From: Syntrophomonadaceae bacterium
GTDB taxonomy: Bacteria; Bacillota; Dethiobacteria; DTU022
Direction: 5' to 3'
Assembly (NCBI GenBank): GCA_003558195.1
Contig: PWMM01000286.1
Location: 1 to 6,174, forward strand
Length of the DNA: 6,174 nt
Shown: piece by piece, positions 1 to 5,827 of the stretch
Layout of the letters: each line of letters opens with the position of its first letter
Position numbering within the stretch: the stretch's first letter is position 1
Notes under the pieces: generated by a model
What the model was told of the DNA's origin: nothing
What the model saw: the letters and a program-made list of their open reading frames with translations, nothing else
Database searches by the model: none
Position numbers and translations under genes: made by a program

Positions 1-302
1 ACGGTGCTGGCTCCAACATATACCAGGCCTGTTGCTTGTTCTCTTTGCCCGGAAAGTTTTTCTCGACATTCTTCCTGTAAATTAATTATAGAATAAGCAT
101 AATCCAGAAATGTTCTTCCAGCTTCGGTCAGAACCGGCTCACGAGCCTTGGAGCGATCAAATAATAACACCCCTAACTCTTCTTCTAAAGCTTTAATCCT
201 AACGCTAACCGATGGCTGGCTGATAAACATTTTCTCAGCTGCTTCAGAAAAGCTTTTCAAAGAAGCAACATTCATAAAAGCCCTGATTTGTTCAAGGTCC
301 AT
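1..302 (-). CDS. LysR-family transcriptional regulator, N-terminal part (runs off the window)
   Basis: The first 100 residues of a LysR-type regulator are visible; the effector-binding domain lies beyond base 1. The protein begins MDLEQIRAFMNVASLKSFSE. A winged helix-turn-helix occupies about residues 3-61, with the family's hallmark stretches SFSEAAEKMFISQPSVS, IKALEEELGVLLFDR and LTEAG, followed by the start of the linker helix. The ATG at 302 is supported by GGAGG (309-313 on the complement) at 6 bases spacing. Such regulators bind DNA as tetramers and commonly control a divergent operon. Here that is the DUF3343/desulfurase/YedF operon, whose start is 254 bases away. LysR regulators are often seen beside selenium or sulfur metabolism genes, so control of this trio is a reasonable inference. 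The effector is unknown. The family call is secure; the regulon is not. Confidence 0.93.
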   Translation of the reverse strand, partial: MDLEQIRAFMNVASLKSFSEAAEKMFISQPSVSVRIKALEEELGVLLFDRSKAREPVLTEAGRTFLDYAYSIINLQEECREKLSGQREQATGLVYVGAST

Positions 303-341
303 TATCAACCTCCAAAATCGTTATTTACTAAAACTAAGGCT

Positions 342-370
342 ATTATACTGATTAAAGCAGCTTCCGTCCA
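342..370 (-). promoter_or_regulatory. Probable sigma-A promoter for the LysR gene
   Basis: On the complement, TGGACG (370-365; 4 of 6 matches to the -35 consensus) is separated by exactly 17 bases from a perfect TATAAT (347-342). Transcription would start near 335 and give a leader of about 33 bases ahead of the LysR ATG at 302. Seen by motif only. Confidence 0.55.
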
Positions 371-484
371 TAAATGCATTTCTTTAATATGATTTGCAGG
401 TCTTATTATAAATTATTATTTAACGGCCATGTCTTCATTTTACTATAATAGAATTGTGCAAAATATCCTGGCAGGTTGATTGCG

Positions 485-506
485 ACAAAATTTGTGATAC
501 GTGATA
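485..506. promoter_or_regulatory. Candidate regulator-binding site: inverted repeat plus tandem repeat
   Basis: A perfect inverted repeat ACAAA-A-TTTGT (485-495) is followed directly by a tandem repeat GTGATAC/GTGATAG (494-507), whose second copy forms the -35 of the downstream promoter. The repeat centre lies about 46 bases upstream of the predicted start of transcription, a plausible place for a LysR activator site near the -35. Binding by the neighbouring LysR protein is inference. Confidence 0.3.
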
Positions 507-529
507 GTTTTAATGGAATATGATATAAT
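501..529 (+). promoter_or_regulatory. Probable extended -10 sigma-A promoter of the Se/S operon
   Basis: GTGATA (501-506; 4 of 6 to consensus) is followed by a 17-base spacer and TATAAT (524-529) with an upstream TG at 521-522, an extended -10. The start of transcription would be near 536, leaving about 20 bases before the ATG at 557. This excludes the longer TTG-initiated frame at 530 as the translated start. A second TATAAT at 444-449 has a poorer -35 (TTAACG, 18-base spacing) and could be an alternative upstream promoter. Confidence 0.6.
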
Positions 530-556
530 TTGGAAAGTTCCTGGAAAGGAGTCCAG

Positions 557-847
557 ATGACTGCAAGCTGTTATATCACTTTTCCCACCACCTTCTTTGC
601 GATCCGTGCTGAAAGCATTTTAAAAAAACAATTATGCTCCTATAAAATGGTTCCTGTTCACCGCGTAATCAGCTCAAGCTGCGGAACAGCCCTGCGCTGT
701 GAATGTGATAATATCGAAGAAATTAAATTCATATTACTGGAAAATAATGTTGAATTGGAAGGTTTTTACAAACTGAAAGAAGAGGGCCTTAAAACTCCGG
801 TAATAATCCCCCTGGCTATCGATGATTGGGAAGCAGGTGAGAAATGA
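557..847 (+). CDS. DUF3343 family protein (putative Se/S carrier)
   Basis: This is a 96-residue protein of the DUF3343 family, described as putative Se/S carrier proteins. The features seen are an N-terminal beta-strand and helix (about 5-26), then VPVHRVISSSCGTALRC around residues 32-48. That stretch holds the family's signature SSCG cysteine (C42), the likely sulfur- or selenium-bearing residue. Further cysteines lie at 5, 27, 48 and 50. The ATG at 557 was chosen because AAGGAG (546-551) precedes it by 5 bases and because the predicted promoter -10 lies at 524-529. The in-frame TTG at 530 would sit upstream of the transcript start. The stop overlaps the start of the desulfurase gene (ATGA at 844-847), implying translational coupling and a joint pathway. 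The family match is from memory of its motif; the biochemical role is inferred from context. Confidence 0.82.
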   Translation: MTASCYITFPTTFFAIRAESILKKQLCSYKMVPVHRVISSSCGTALRCECDNIEEIKFILLENNVELEGFYKLKEEGLKTPVIIPLAIDDWEAGEK

Positions 848-2010
848 CCACCGGGCTAAACCTTTACTTTGACAATGCTGCTACATCCTGGCCAAAACCG
901 GAAGCTGTTTACCGGGCCCCAGAAAGACAGATGCGGGAGTTTAGCGGAAACCCGGGTCGTTCAGGACATACCCACACATTAAAAGCAGATCGCCTTATTT
1001 ACCGGACTAGAGAAGCGGTCGGCCAATTGTTTAATATTCATGATCCTTCCCGTATCGTCTTCGCTTTAAATGCTACTGATGCCCTGAATATAGCCATAAA
1101 AGGCTTTCTTAATCAAGGAGATCATGTTTTATTTTCTGCCTTGGACCATAACTCAGTTCTAAGACCCCTGGGGCGCCTGAAACATGATGGTATTATTGAA
1201 ACAACCATGATCCCCAGCTCTAAAGAAGGCTTGCTAGACTTAGAGCAACTGGAGAACCTTTACCGGCCTAATACTAAACTTATGATCATCAACCACGCCT
1301 CTAATGTGACAGGCACTATTGCCCCCTTGAAAAAAATGATTGCCTCTGCTCACGGAAAAGGAGTTAGAGTTCTGGTAGATGCTGCCCAAACAGCCGGGGC
1401 TATTCCCATTGACGTTTATGCTGAAGATATTGACATGCTTGCATTTACCGGGCACAAGGGGTTACTGGGGCCAACCGGAACCGGCGGATTATACGTAAGA
1501 AAGGGTATCGATTTAAAATCATACCGGGAAGGCGGAACCGGAAGCAAATCAGAGTCAGATATTCACCCTGAAACTATGCCTGAAAGATTGGAAGCGGGCA
1601 CTTTAAATAGCGCCGGTTTGGCCGGCCTGCTCGAGGGCATTATTTTTATTTTAGAAACCGGCATCAATAATATCAGAAGAACAGAAAATACTACAAGAAC
1701 AAAAATTTGCAACAGGTTAGTGGATTTAAAAAGAGTCAAACTTTATGGACCGCAAACAGAAAATGATCATACAGTTGCCGTTATTTCTTTCACAATTAAT
1801 GATACAGATTGCGGCGAAATAGGCTATATCCTGGAAAACACCTACGGTATTTTATGCCGGACCGGACTTCACTGCGCTCCTTTTGCTCATCAGGCTATCG
1901 GCACATTTCCTCAAGGAACAATCCGCCTGAGCCCTGGCTTTTTTACCACTGATCAGGATTTAGATTACCTGATAAAAGCTCTTAAAGAAATCATCGATCT
2001 TGTTTCATAA
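844..2010 (+). CDS. Cysteine desulfurase / selenocysteine lyase-like PLP enzyme (class V aminotransferase fold)
   Basis: This 388-residue PLP enzyme should release sulfur from cysteine (or selenium from selenocysteine) as a protein-bound persulfide/perselenide, leaving alanine. Visible landmarks are YFDNAATSWPKP (8-19), SGNPGRSGH (34-42), H102 in DHNSVLRPL (ring-stacking position), N154 in HASNVTG, D179 and Q182 in VDAAQTAG (cofactor contacts), and K205 in FTGHKG (Schiff-base lysine). The catalytic cysteine C344 lies in RTGLHCAP near the C-terminus. The AATSWPKP and GNPGRSGH stretches mark the subfamily often called 'cysteine desulfurase family protein' (TIGR01977-like) rather than IscS or SufS. 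It is full length with no missing catalytic residue. Its ATG overlaps the DUF3343 stop codon by 4 bases, with a GGTGAG-type site just upstream, and yedF follows after 25 bases. Likely role: sulfur/selenium donor for the carriers encoded on either side. Preference for Cys or Sec cannot be read from sequence. Confidence 0.93.
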   Translation: MTTGLNLYFDNAATSWPKPEAVYRAPERQMREFSGNPGRSGHTHTLKADRLIYRTREAVGQLFNIHDPSRIVFALNATDALNIAIKGFLNQGDHVLFSALDHNSVLRPLGRLKHDGIIETTMIPSSKEGLLDLEQLENLYRPNTKLMIINHASNVTGTIAPLKKMIASAHGKGVRVLVDAAQTAGAIPIDVYAEDIDMLAFTGHKGLLGPTGTGGLYVRKGIDLKSYREGGTGSKSESDIHPETMPERLEAGTLNSAGLAGLLEGIIFILETGINNIRRTENTTRTKICNRLVDLKRVKLYGPQTENDHTVAVISFTINDTDCGEIGYILENTYGILCRTGLHCAPFAHQAIGTFPQGTIRLSPGFFTTDQDLDYLIKALKEIIDLVS

Positions 2011-2035
2011 TAATTTTGAACGGAGGTCCAGGTAA

Positions 2036-2647
2036 ATGATTGAAGTTGATTGTCGAGGCCTTGCTTGCCCAGAACCGGTTTTAAGGGCTAAAAACGCCCT
2101 GGAACAAAAACCTGGTAATACCTTGAAAATAGTCGTGGACAACCAAGCTGCCCGGGACAATGTAATGCGCTTTTTACGCAGTAAAGGGCTTGACCCCCAG
2201 CTAGAGGAGGAGCAGTCCTTATACTTCATTACTGCAGTAAACCAAGTTTCGGAAAACCAACCCCTTAAAAAAGATAGCGGTCTAAATAGATCATTTGAAA
2301 ACCTCGATCTACAGGAAAGGCCAGCCCTTTTTATTTCCACAGATCAACTGGGAACCGGAAGTAGTGAACTGGGACATTTGCTGATGCGCAATTTTATTTA
2401 CACTCTAACCAAGCAAGATGATCCACCAGGTGCTTTGATTTTTATGAACGCCGGAGTTAAGCTATGCATAGCACAATCTCCGGTTTTAGAGGAATTAAAA
2501 GAATTAGAAGAAGGAAATGTAACAATCCTGGTATGCGGAACCTGTCTTGATTATTATCAGTTAAAAGAAGAACACCAGGTGGGTCAGGTTAGCAACATGT
2601 ATGATATAGCAGAGTTGTTAATGACAAAAAGAGTTGTCAGCATTTAG
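2036..2647 (+). CDS. yedF: YedF: sulfurtransferase-like selenium metabolism protein (TusA-like + DsrE-like)
   Basis: This is a 203-residue two-domain protein. Residues 1-70 are a TusA/SirA-like domain with the CPxP motif (C11-P-E-P) in RGLACPEPV, the cysteine that carries persulfide in TusA proteins. Residues about 95-203 are a DsrE/F-like domain with LFISTDQLGTGSSELG and a CGTC pair (C167, C170) before LDYY; C144 is also present. This architecture and the DsrE-like signature match the YedF family described as limited to genomes with selD and clustered with selenium genes. It probably accepts sulfur or selenium from the upstream desulfurase. The start is fixed by GGAGG (2022-2026) at about 9 bases spacing. 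It is the last visible gene of the operon, and no convincing terminator follows before the convergent small gene. The family call is strong; selenium rather than sulfur is inference. Confidence 0.9.
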   Translation: MIEVDCRGLACPEPVLRAKNALEQKPGNTLKIVVDNQAARDNVMRFLRSKGLDPQLEEEQSLYFITAVNQVSENQPLKKDSGLNRSFENLDLQERPALFISTDQLGTGSSELGHLLMRNFIYTLTKQDDPPGALIFMNAGVKLCIAQSPVLEELKELEEGNVTILVCGTCLDYYQLKEEHQVGQVSNMYDIAELLMTKRVVSI

Positions 2648-2682
2648 TCGAATTGACTCATTTGCTCCAGTAGGTAGGGTAG

Positions 2683-2910
2683 TTAAATATCTCCTGATAA
2701 AAACAGGTACATACTGACTGTTAAATTTAGGATTGATAAACAAATACCAAGCCCGTTCAGAAAAATACCAGCCCGGGCCATATCATTTTTAAGATTTCCA
2801 TAACTGACCAGGGCAAAAACCAATCCGGTGATGGCAAGAGCTAGCCCAACTACAGGGATGACCCATAAAACCAGCATCAGGATGCCAATCTTGACCGAGT
2901 TTATAGCCAT
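2683..2910 (-). CDS. Small DUF4190-like membrane protein
   Basis: This 75-residue, very hydrophobic protein has a long membrane stretch at about residues 8-38 (probably a helical hairpin around P19). A short polar link, NLKNDMARAG (39-48), follows, then a last helix at about 49-71. The order 'hydrophobic hairpin, polar link, ARAGIFLNGLGICLSIL' resembles DUF4190-type small integral membrane proteins, whose function is unknown. The gene is real on two counts: AAAGGA (2924-2919 on the complement) sits 8 bases before the ATG, and a promoter with 17-base spacing lies just upstream. It is convergent with yedF (35 bases between the stops) and divergent from the EamA transporter. No function can be assigned. 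Confidence 0.7.
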   Translation of the reverse strand: MAINSVKIGILMLVLWVIPVVGLALAITGLVFALVSYGNLKNDMARAGIFLNGLGICLSILNLTVSMYLFLSGDI

Positions 2911-2952
2911 GGCTTCAATCCTTTACTTATAATTCTATTGCTAGTGCCTGAA

Positions 2953-2981
2953 ATCATATCATAACCCCTGGGTTCCTTCAA
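2953..2981 (-). promoter_or_regulatory. Sigma-A promoter of the small membrane protein gene
   Basis: On the complement, TTGAAG (2981-2976) and TATGAT (2958-2953) are separated by exactly 17 bases; matches to consensus are 4 of 6 and 5 of 6. Transcription would start near 2945, giving a leader of about 35 bases before the ATG at 2910. Confidence 0.6.
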
Positions 2982-3017
2982 GACTGGTAAAATCTTCTTA
3001 TATGCATTAACTACTGA

Positions 3018-3046
3018 TTGCAAATTATAACCGATGATGTTATATT
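3018..3046 (+). promoter_or_regulatory. Probable sigma-A promoter for the EamA transporter
   Basis: TTGCAA (3018-3023) and TATATT (3041-3046; 5 of 6) are separated by 17 bases. Transcription would start near 3053, leaving a leader of about 105 bases before the ATG at 3159. The leader contains the hairpin at 3062-3094. Confidence 0.5.
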
Positions 3047-3061
3047 TAGCGAGTAGTGGTA

Positions 3062-3094
3062 AGAGGCCCTAATGTTAAAGGCTTCTATTTTTTT
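3062..3094 (+). terminator. Terminator-like hairpin in the EamA leader (possible attenuator)
   Basis: AGAGGCC (3062-3068) pairs with GGCTTCT (3080-3086) over 7 base pairs, including one G-T wobble, around an 11-base loop. One base later comes a run of seven T (3088-3094). This has the form of an intrinsic terminator. It lies between the predicted promoter and the transporter gene, with no gene ending just upstream on this strand, which suggests premature termination or attenuation. No known riboswitch class was recognised around it. The stem is only moderately strong. Confidence 0.45.
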
Positions 3095-3158
3095 GCACAT
3101 CAAGATATCACACCAATTAAGCAATTAATAACTCTAATACCGCAGGGAGGCTTATAAA

Positions 3159-4034
3159 ATGGTTACTGCGCTGTTGCATGGTGAAGATCTCAGTCGAAAT
3201 AAGGCCATTGTTTTCGTATTGATCGCTGCTATTTTATGGAGTACCAGCGGATTATTTATTAAAATTATCGACCTGAACCCTTTTACCATCGCCGGCGCAA
3301 GGGGTTTTATAGCGGCCATTTTTATGCTCATTATCCTAAATAAGAGGTTAAACTTTAACTGGACTCTGCCACAAGTTGCCGGTGGTTTTTGCTACGCCGG
3401 AGCCATGATCACCTTCGTTGTTGCTACAGTTATGACTACAGCGGCAAATGCCATTTTACTTCAGTATACTATGCCCGTTTTCACAGCTATATTCGGGCTC
3501 TGGATCTTAAAGGAAGCGGTAACCCGCTTTGATTGGGTCATTATCGCTATTGTTATAGCCGGGATGGCTCTTTTTTTCTTTGATGAGTTAACCCTTGATG
3601 GGATGTGGGGCAATTTAATAGCTATATTAAGTGCAGTATTTTTTGCTTTACTGATTATTTTCTTGCGCATGCAAAAAAGCGGTTCACCGGTTGAAACAGT
3701 TATACTGGGAAATATTATTACCTTTCTAGTTTGCCTTCCCTTCTTGATTCAAGAACCACCAGACAGCGCCTCTGTTCTACCTCTCTTATACCTGGGGATT
3801 TTTCAACTGGGTCTACCTTTTGCTATTTACTCGGTGGCACTTAAGTTTATAACCGCTATTGATGCAGTTTTAATTCAAACCATCGAACCTTTACTTAACC
3901 CGATCTGGGTATTTTTGATTGTAGGTGAAGAGCCGGGATCCTGGGCTATAGTCGGCGGGGCCATAGTTTTAATAACTGTGACCATCCGCAATGTGTTTAC
4001 CAATAGAAAAACAACCAAAAAAGCGCCCACCTAA
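3159..4034 (+). CDS. EamA/DMT-family membrane transporter
   Basis: This 291-residue protein of the drug/metabolite transporter superfamily has about ten transmembrane helices arranged as two EamA repeats (about residues 16-141 and 150-279). First-repeat signs are LWSTSGLFIKIIDLNPFTIAGARG (27-50) and AANAILLQYTMPVFTAIFGLWILKE (95-119). The matching second-repeat segment is ITAIDAVLIQTIEPLLNPIWVFLIVGEEPG (231-260). The short basic C-terminal tail (TNRKTTKK) is probably cytoplasmic. Length is normal for the family. GGGAGG (3145-3150) precedes the ATG by 8 bases. These proteins usually export or import small metabolites or amino acids, and the substrate cannot be read from sequence. The gene stands alone on its strand, with its own promoter and a leader hairpin that may control it. 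Confidence 0.9.
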   Translation: MVTALLHGEDLSRNKAIVFVLIAAILWSTSGLFIKIIDLNPFTIAGARGFIAAIFMLIILNKRLNFNWTLPQVAGGFCYAGAMITFVVATVMTTAANAILLQYTMPVFTAIFGLWILKEAVTRFDWVIIAIVIAGMALFFFDELTLDGMWGNLIAILSAVFFALLIIFLRMQKSGSPVETVILGNIITFLVCLPFLIQEPPDSASVLPLLYLGIFQLGLPFAIYSVALKFITAIDAVLIQTIEPLLNPIWVFLIVGEEPGSWAIVGGAIVLITVTIRNVFTNRKTTKKAPT

Positions 4035-4127
4035 AATTTACAATCCCAAGGCAAATTATTACAGCCTGAGATGAAAATATTTTGCACCTGGATATTATCA
4101 GCTCGATTCTACTATGTCCCTGGAAAC

Positions 4128-4148
4128 AATTTAGAGCTCTAAATTTTT
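4128..4148 (+). terminator. 18-bp perfect palindrome, possible weak terminator of EamA
   Basis: AATTTAGAGCTCTAAATT (4128-4145) is a perfect palindrome. As RNA it can form a 7-bp stem with an AGCT loop, and T continues to 4148. It sits about 95 bases after the EamA stop. The stem is AT-rich and the T-run short, so termination would be weak. It could equally be a protein-binding site. Confidence 0.3.
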
Positions 4149-4315
4149 ATATAGTCAACTAGCGGCGCTAAGCTTTCTCCAATCATTTTTAAAGACGTTC
4201 TTAATTATGTTAACTAAGTCTGTACTATAAATAACTTATAAACATAACCAGGTAGATTAGCACCAGTTTTGCGTAATAGGGATAAAAGCGACCGGTAGGC
4301 CGCGGACCTTTCATT

Positions 4316-4349
4316 AAAAATCCCGGCTCAATTGAACCGGGATTTTTTT
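4316..4349. terminator. Strong bidirectional intrinsic terminator
   Basis: AAAAATCCCGG (4316-4326) and CCGGGATTTTT (4337-4347) form an 11-bp perfect stem around a 10-base loop, with T to 4349 on the plus strand and the A-run (T on the complement) on the other side. It lies 23 bases beyond the stop of the leftward NSS gene and is its natural terminator. Because it is symmetrical, it also blocks rightward transcripts coming from the EamA side. Confidence 0.92.
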
Positions 4350-4372
4350 ATATACCTTTTCCAATTAGCAGC

Positions 4373-5737
4373 TTAACCGCTAAAGGTATCAATCAAGCCG
4401 AAAATCAAAACAACGATAATGGCCAGGGGTACTACATACTTAATTAAGAGGCCATACCAGTCGCCGATGTTGATAGCACCTGGAGGATCGTTAGCGAATT
4501 CCTGGGCTTTCTTAGCCTGCCATACATAACCGACAAAGATAGCGGTCAACAAACCACCGATGGGCAGGAATAGAGCGTTGGCAAACCAGTCGTAAGTATC
4601 AAGGACATCCATACCGAGGAAGCTAAAGCCACCCAATAGATTATAGCCAAGCGATGGGGGAATACCAACGAGGAAAATAATGATTCCCATCACGATTGCT
4701 GCCCTGGAGCGAGCCCATCCCTTCTCGTCGATAAGCCATGCTGCAACAACCTCAAGCAAGGAAATAGCAGATGTCAAAGCGGCAACAGAAAGCAGCAAGA
4801 AGAACAAGAACCCGAAAAAGCTTCCAGCCGGTAATTCAGCGAAAACTGCGGGCAGGGTGATAAAGGTCAAACCAGGGCCTGCACCAGGTTCAAATCCAAG
4901 GGCAAATACTGCCGGGAAAATTGCAAAACCAGCAATTATCGCAATACCGGTATCGAGTCCAACTACCCAGCCACCGTTATCACTGATGGTGGTATCTTTA
5001 CTCAAATAACTGCCGTAAGTGAGGATAGCCCCCATCCCGAGGCTCAGGGTGAAGAAACTCTGAGCAATAGCGTCAAGAAAAGTCCTGCCTGTTACTTCAG
5101 AAAAGTCCGGGCTCAGATAAAACTCTAAACCAGCTCCTGCACCGGGAAGAGTTACAGCCCTGACAACGAGGATCAGTAATAAGATTAAGAGAACCGGCAT
5201 TAGGATTTTAACCCAGCGCTGGATCCCTTTAACAACCCCGGAAGCAATAATACCAACTGTTAAGGCCATGAAAACCAGGTGCCAGAATAGCGGGGTAATA
5301 ACATTGGGGCCATCCCCAATATCAACACCAATGGTAGTATAAAACAGGCTGGCAAAATCCATATCCGGTGTAAAACCACCAATAGCCCTGAAAATATAGG
5401 CCAGCGACCAACCAGCTACAACAGAGTAGTAAGAAAGGATTACGAAGCCGGTAAACACACCCAGGGCTCCAACCAGCCACCAGGGAGAATTTGGTGCCAT
5501 AGCTTTAAAAGCACCTACAGGGTTTTTCTGGGTTTTTTTCCCTAATGCCATCTCTGTGATCATCATGGGATAACCGATTAGAATAATTGTTATTAGATAA
5601 ATAATTATAAAAGCTGCTCCACCATTCATTCCGGCAACAAAGGGAAAACGCCAGATGTTGCCAAGGCCTACTGCAGAGCCGGCAGCGGCCAGAATAAAAC
5701 CAAGTCTATTCGTCCAATGTTCACGATCGCCAATCAC
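4373..5737 (-). CDS. Neurotransmitter:sodium symporter (NSS) family amino acid transporter
   Basis: This LeuT-fold Na+-coupled symporter has 454 residues, the size of bacterial 11-helix members such as MhsT and shorter than LeuT itself. TM1 reads REHWTNRLGFILAAAGSAVG then LGNIWRFP, aligning residue for residue with LeuT numbering: G20, A22, V23, N27 and gate R30 are all present. TM6 has SFFTLSLGMGAILTYGSYL (227-245; T230 equals the LeuT T254 Na1 ligand). TM8 has AALTSAIS (319-326; A319, T322, S323 match the Na2 site). D262 begins a TM7 segment LDTGIAIIAG. Sodium coupling is therefore well supported; the substrate, probably a neutral or hydrophobic amino acid, is not determined. The GTG at 5737 is chosen over the ATG at 5743: AGGAGG (5750-5745) is 7 bases from the GTG but only 1 base from the ATG, and the GTG start also matches the LeuT N-terminal length. 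It is a single gene ended by the 4316-4349 terminator. Confidence 0.93.
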   Translation of the reverse strand: MIGDREHWTNRLGFILAAAGSAVGLGNIWRFPFVAGMNGGAAFIIIYLITIILIGYPMMITEMALGKKTQKNPVGAFKAMAPNSPWWLVGALGVFTGFVILSYYSVVAGWSLAYIFRAIGGFTPDMDFASLFYTTIGVDIGDGPNVITPLFWHLVFMALTVGIIASGVVKGIQRWVKILMPVLLILLLILVVRAVTLPGAGAGLEFYLSPDFSEVTGRTFLDAIAQSFFTLSLGMGAILTYGSYLSKDTTISDNGGWVVGLDTGIAIIAGFAIFPAVFALGFEPGAGPGLTFITLPAVFAELPAGSFFGFLFFLLLSVAALTSAISLLEVVAAWLIDEKGWARSRAAIVMGIIIFLVGIPPSLGYNLLGGFSFLGMDVLDTYDWFANALFLPIGGLLTAIFVGYVWQAKKAQEFANDPPGAINIGDWYGLLIKYVVPLAIIVVLIFGLIDTFSG

Positions 5738-5796
5738 TTGCATTCCTCCTCTTCATAAAAAATATTAAAAACCAGGAAAAACTCTACTTTTTTCAC
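5734..5796 (-). CDS. Possible 20-residue leader ORF overlapping the NSS start
   Basis: From GTG at 5796 a frame of 20 codons runs to TGA at 5736-5734. It reads MKKVEFF near the start and ends in four glutamates then CK. The stop shares GTGA with the NSS GTG, a 4-base overlap typical of coupled genes. Against it, the only strong Shine-Dalgarno (AGGAGGTG, 5801-5794) overlaps the GTG itself, and the codon at proper spacing is GTA, not a start. I do not recognise the peptide. It may be a leader peptide, a decayed mini-gene or chance. Confidence 0.2.
   Translation of the reverse strand: MKKVEFFLVFNIFYEEEECK
5745..5750 (-). promoter_or_regulatory. Shine-Dalgarno that decides the NSS start
   Basis: AGGAGG on the complement is followed by A and the upstream ATG (5743-5741), too close to use, and lies 7 bases from GTG (5737-5735). 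It therefore favours GTG initiation two codons inside the longest frame. Confidence 0.75.
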
Positions 5797-5803
5797 CTCC
5801 TAA

Positions 5804-5827
5804 AGAATATTTCAAAAATAATATTCT
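5804..5827. repeat. Inverted repeat upstream of the NSS leader Shine-Dalgarno
   Basis: AGAATATT (5804-5811) and AATATTCT (5820-5827) form a perfect 8-bp stem with an 8-base loop. On the complement this hairpin ends two bases before AGGAGGTG (5801-5794). It may be an RNA leader structure or an operator; function is unknown. Confidence 0.4.

Larger units (their letters stand above)
4035..4372. other. Gene-free spacer between EamA and NSS genes
   Basis: No credible coding frame with a ribosome binding site was found in these 338 AT-rich bases. The spacer holds the palindrome/weak terminator at 4128-4148, a short inverted repeat TAGCG-G-CGCTA at 4162-4172, and the strong bidirectional terminator at 4316-4349. 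A GC-richer patch around 4288-4308 (near ACCGGTAGGCCGCGG) has no structure I can name. Confidence 0.5.

Noticed and set aside
148..351. Plus-strand 67-residue frame
   Set aside because: It is the shadow of the LysR coding region on the opposite strand and has no ribosome binding site or family resemblance.
530..556. TTG start giving a nine-residue longer DUF3343 protein
   Set aside because: It overlaps the end of the predicted -10 (524-529) and would lie upstream of the transcript start. The ATG at 557 has an AAGGAG site.
845..847. In-frame TGA of the DUF3343 gene as a selenocysteine codon
   Set aside because: The TGA sits in a standard ATGA gene overlap at the family's normal length, and the next gene's frame takes over.
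2005..2340. Minus-strand 111-residue frame over yedF
   Set aside because: It is a shadow frame antisense to a well-supported TusA/DsrE gene, with low-complexity serine-rich composition. The same applies to 1240-1455, 3461-3670 and 4680-5009.
2646..2658. AGTC-GAATT-GACT hairpin at the yedF stop as a terminator
   Set aside because: The stem is only 4 bp and no T-run follows, so it is not credible as an intrinsic terminator.
3034..3072. Twelve-codon ORF starting ATGATG upstream of EamA
   Set aside because: It has no ribosome binding site and overlaps the predicted -10, so it would not be fully transcribed.
3133..3150. T-box-like TACCGC sequence before the EamA gene
   Set aside because: It resembles part of the T-box core, but it comes after the terminator-like hairpin rather than before it, and the leader is far too short for Stem I.
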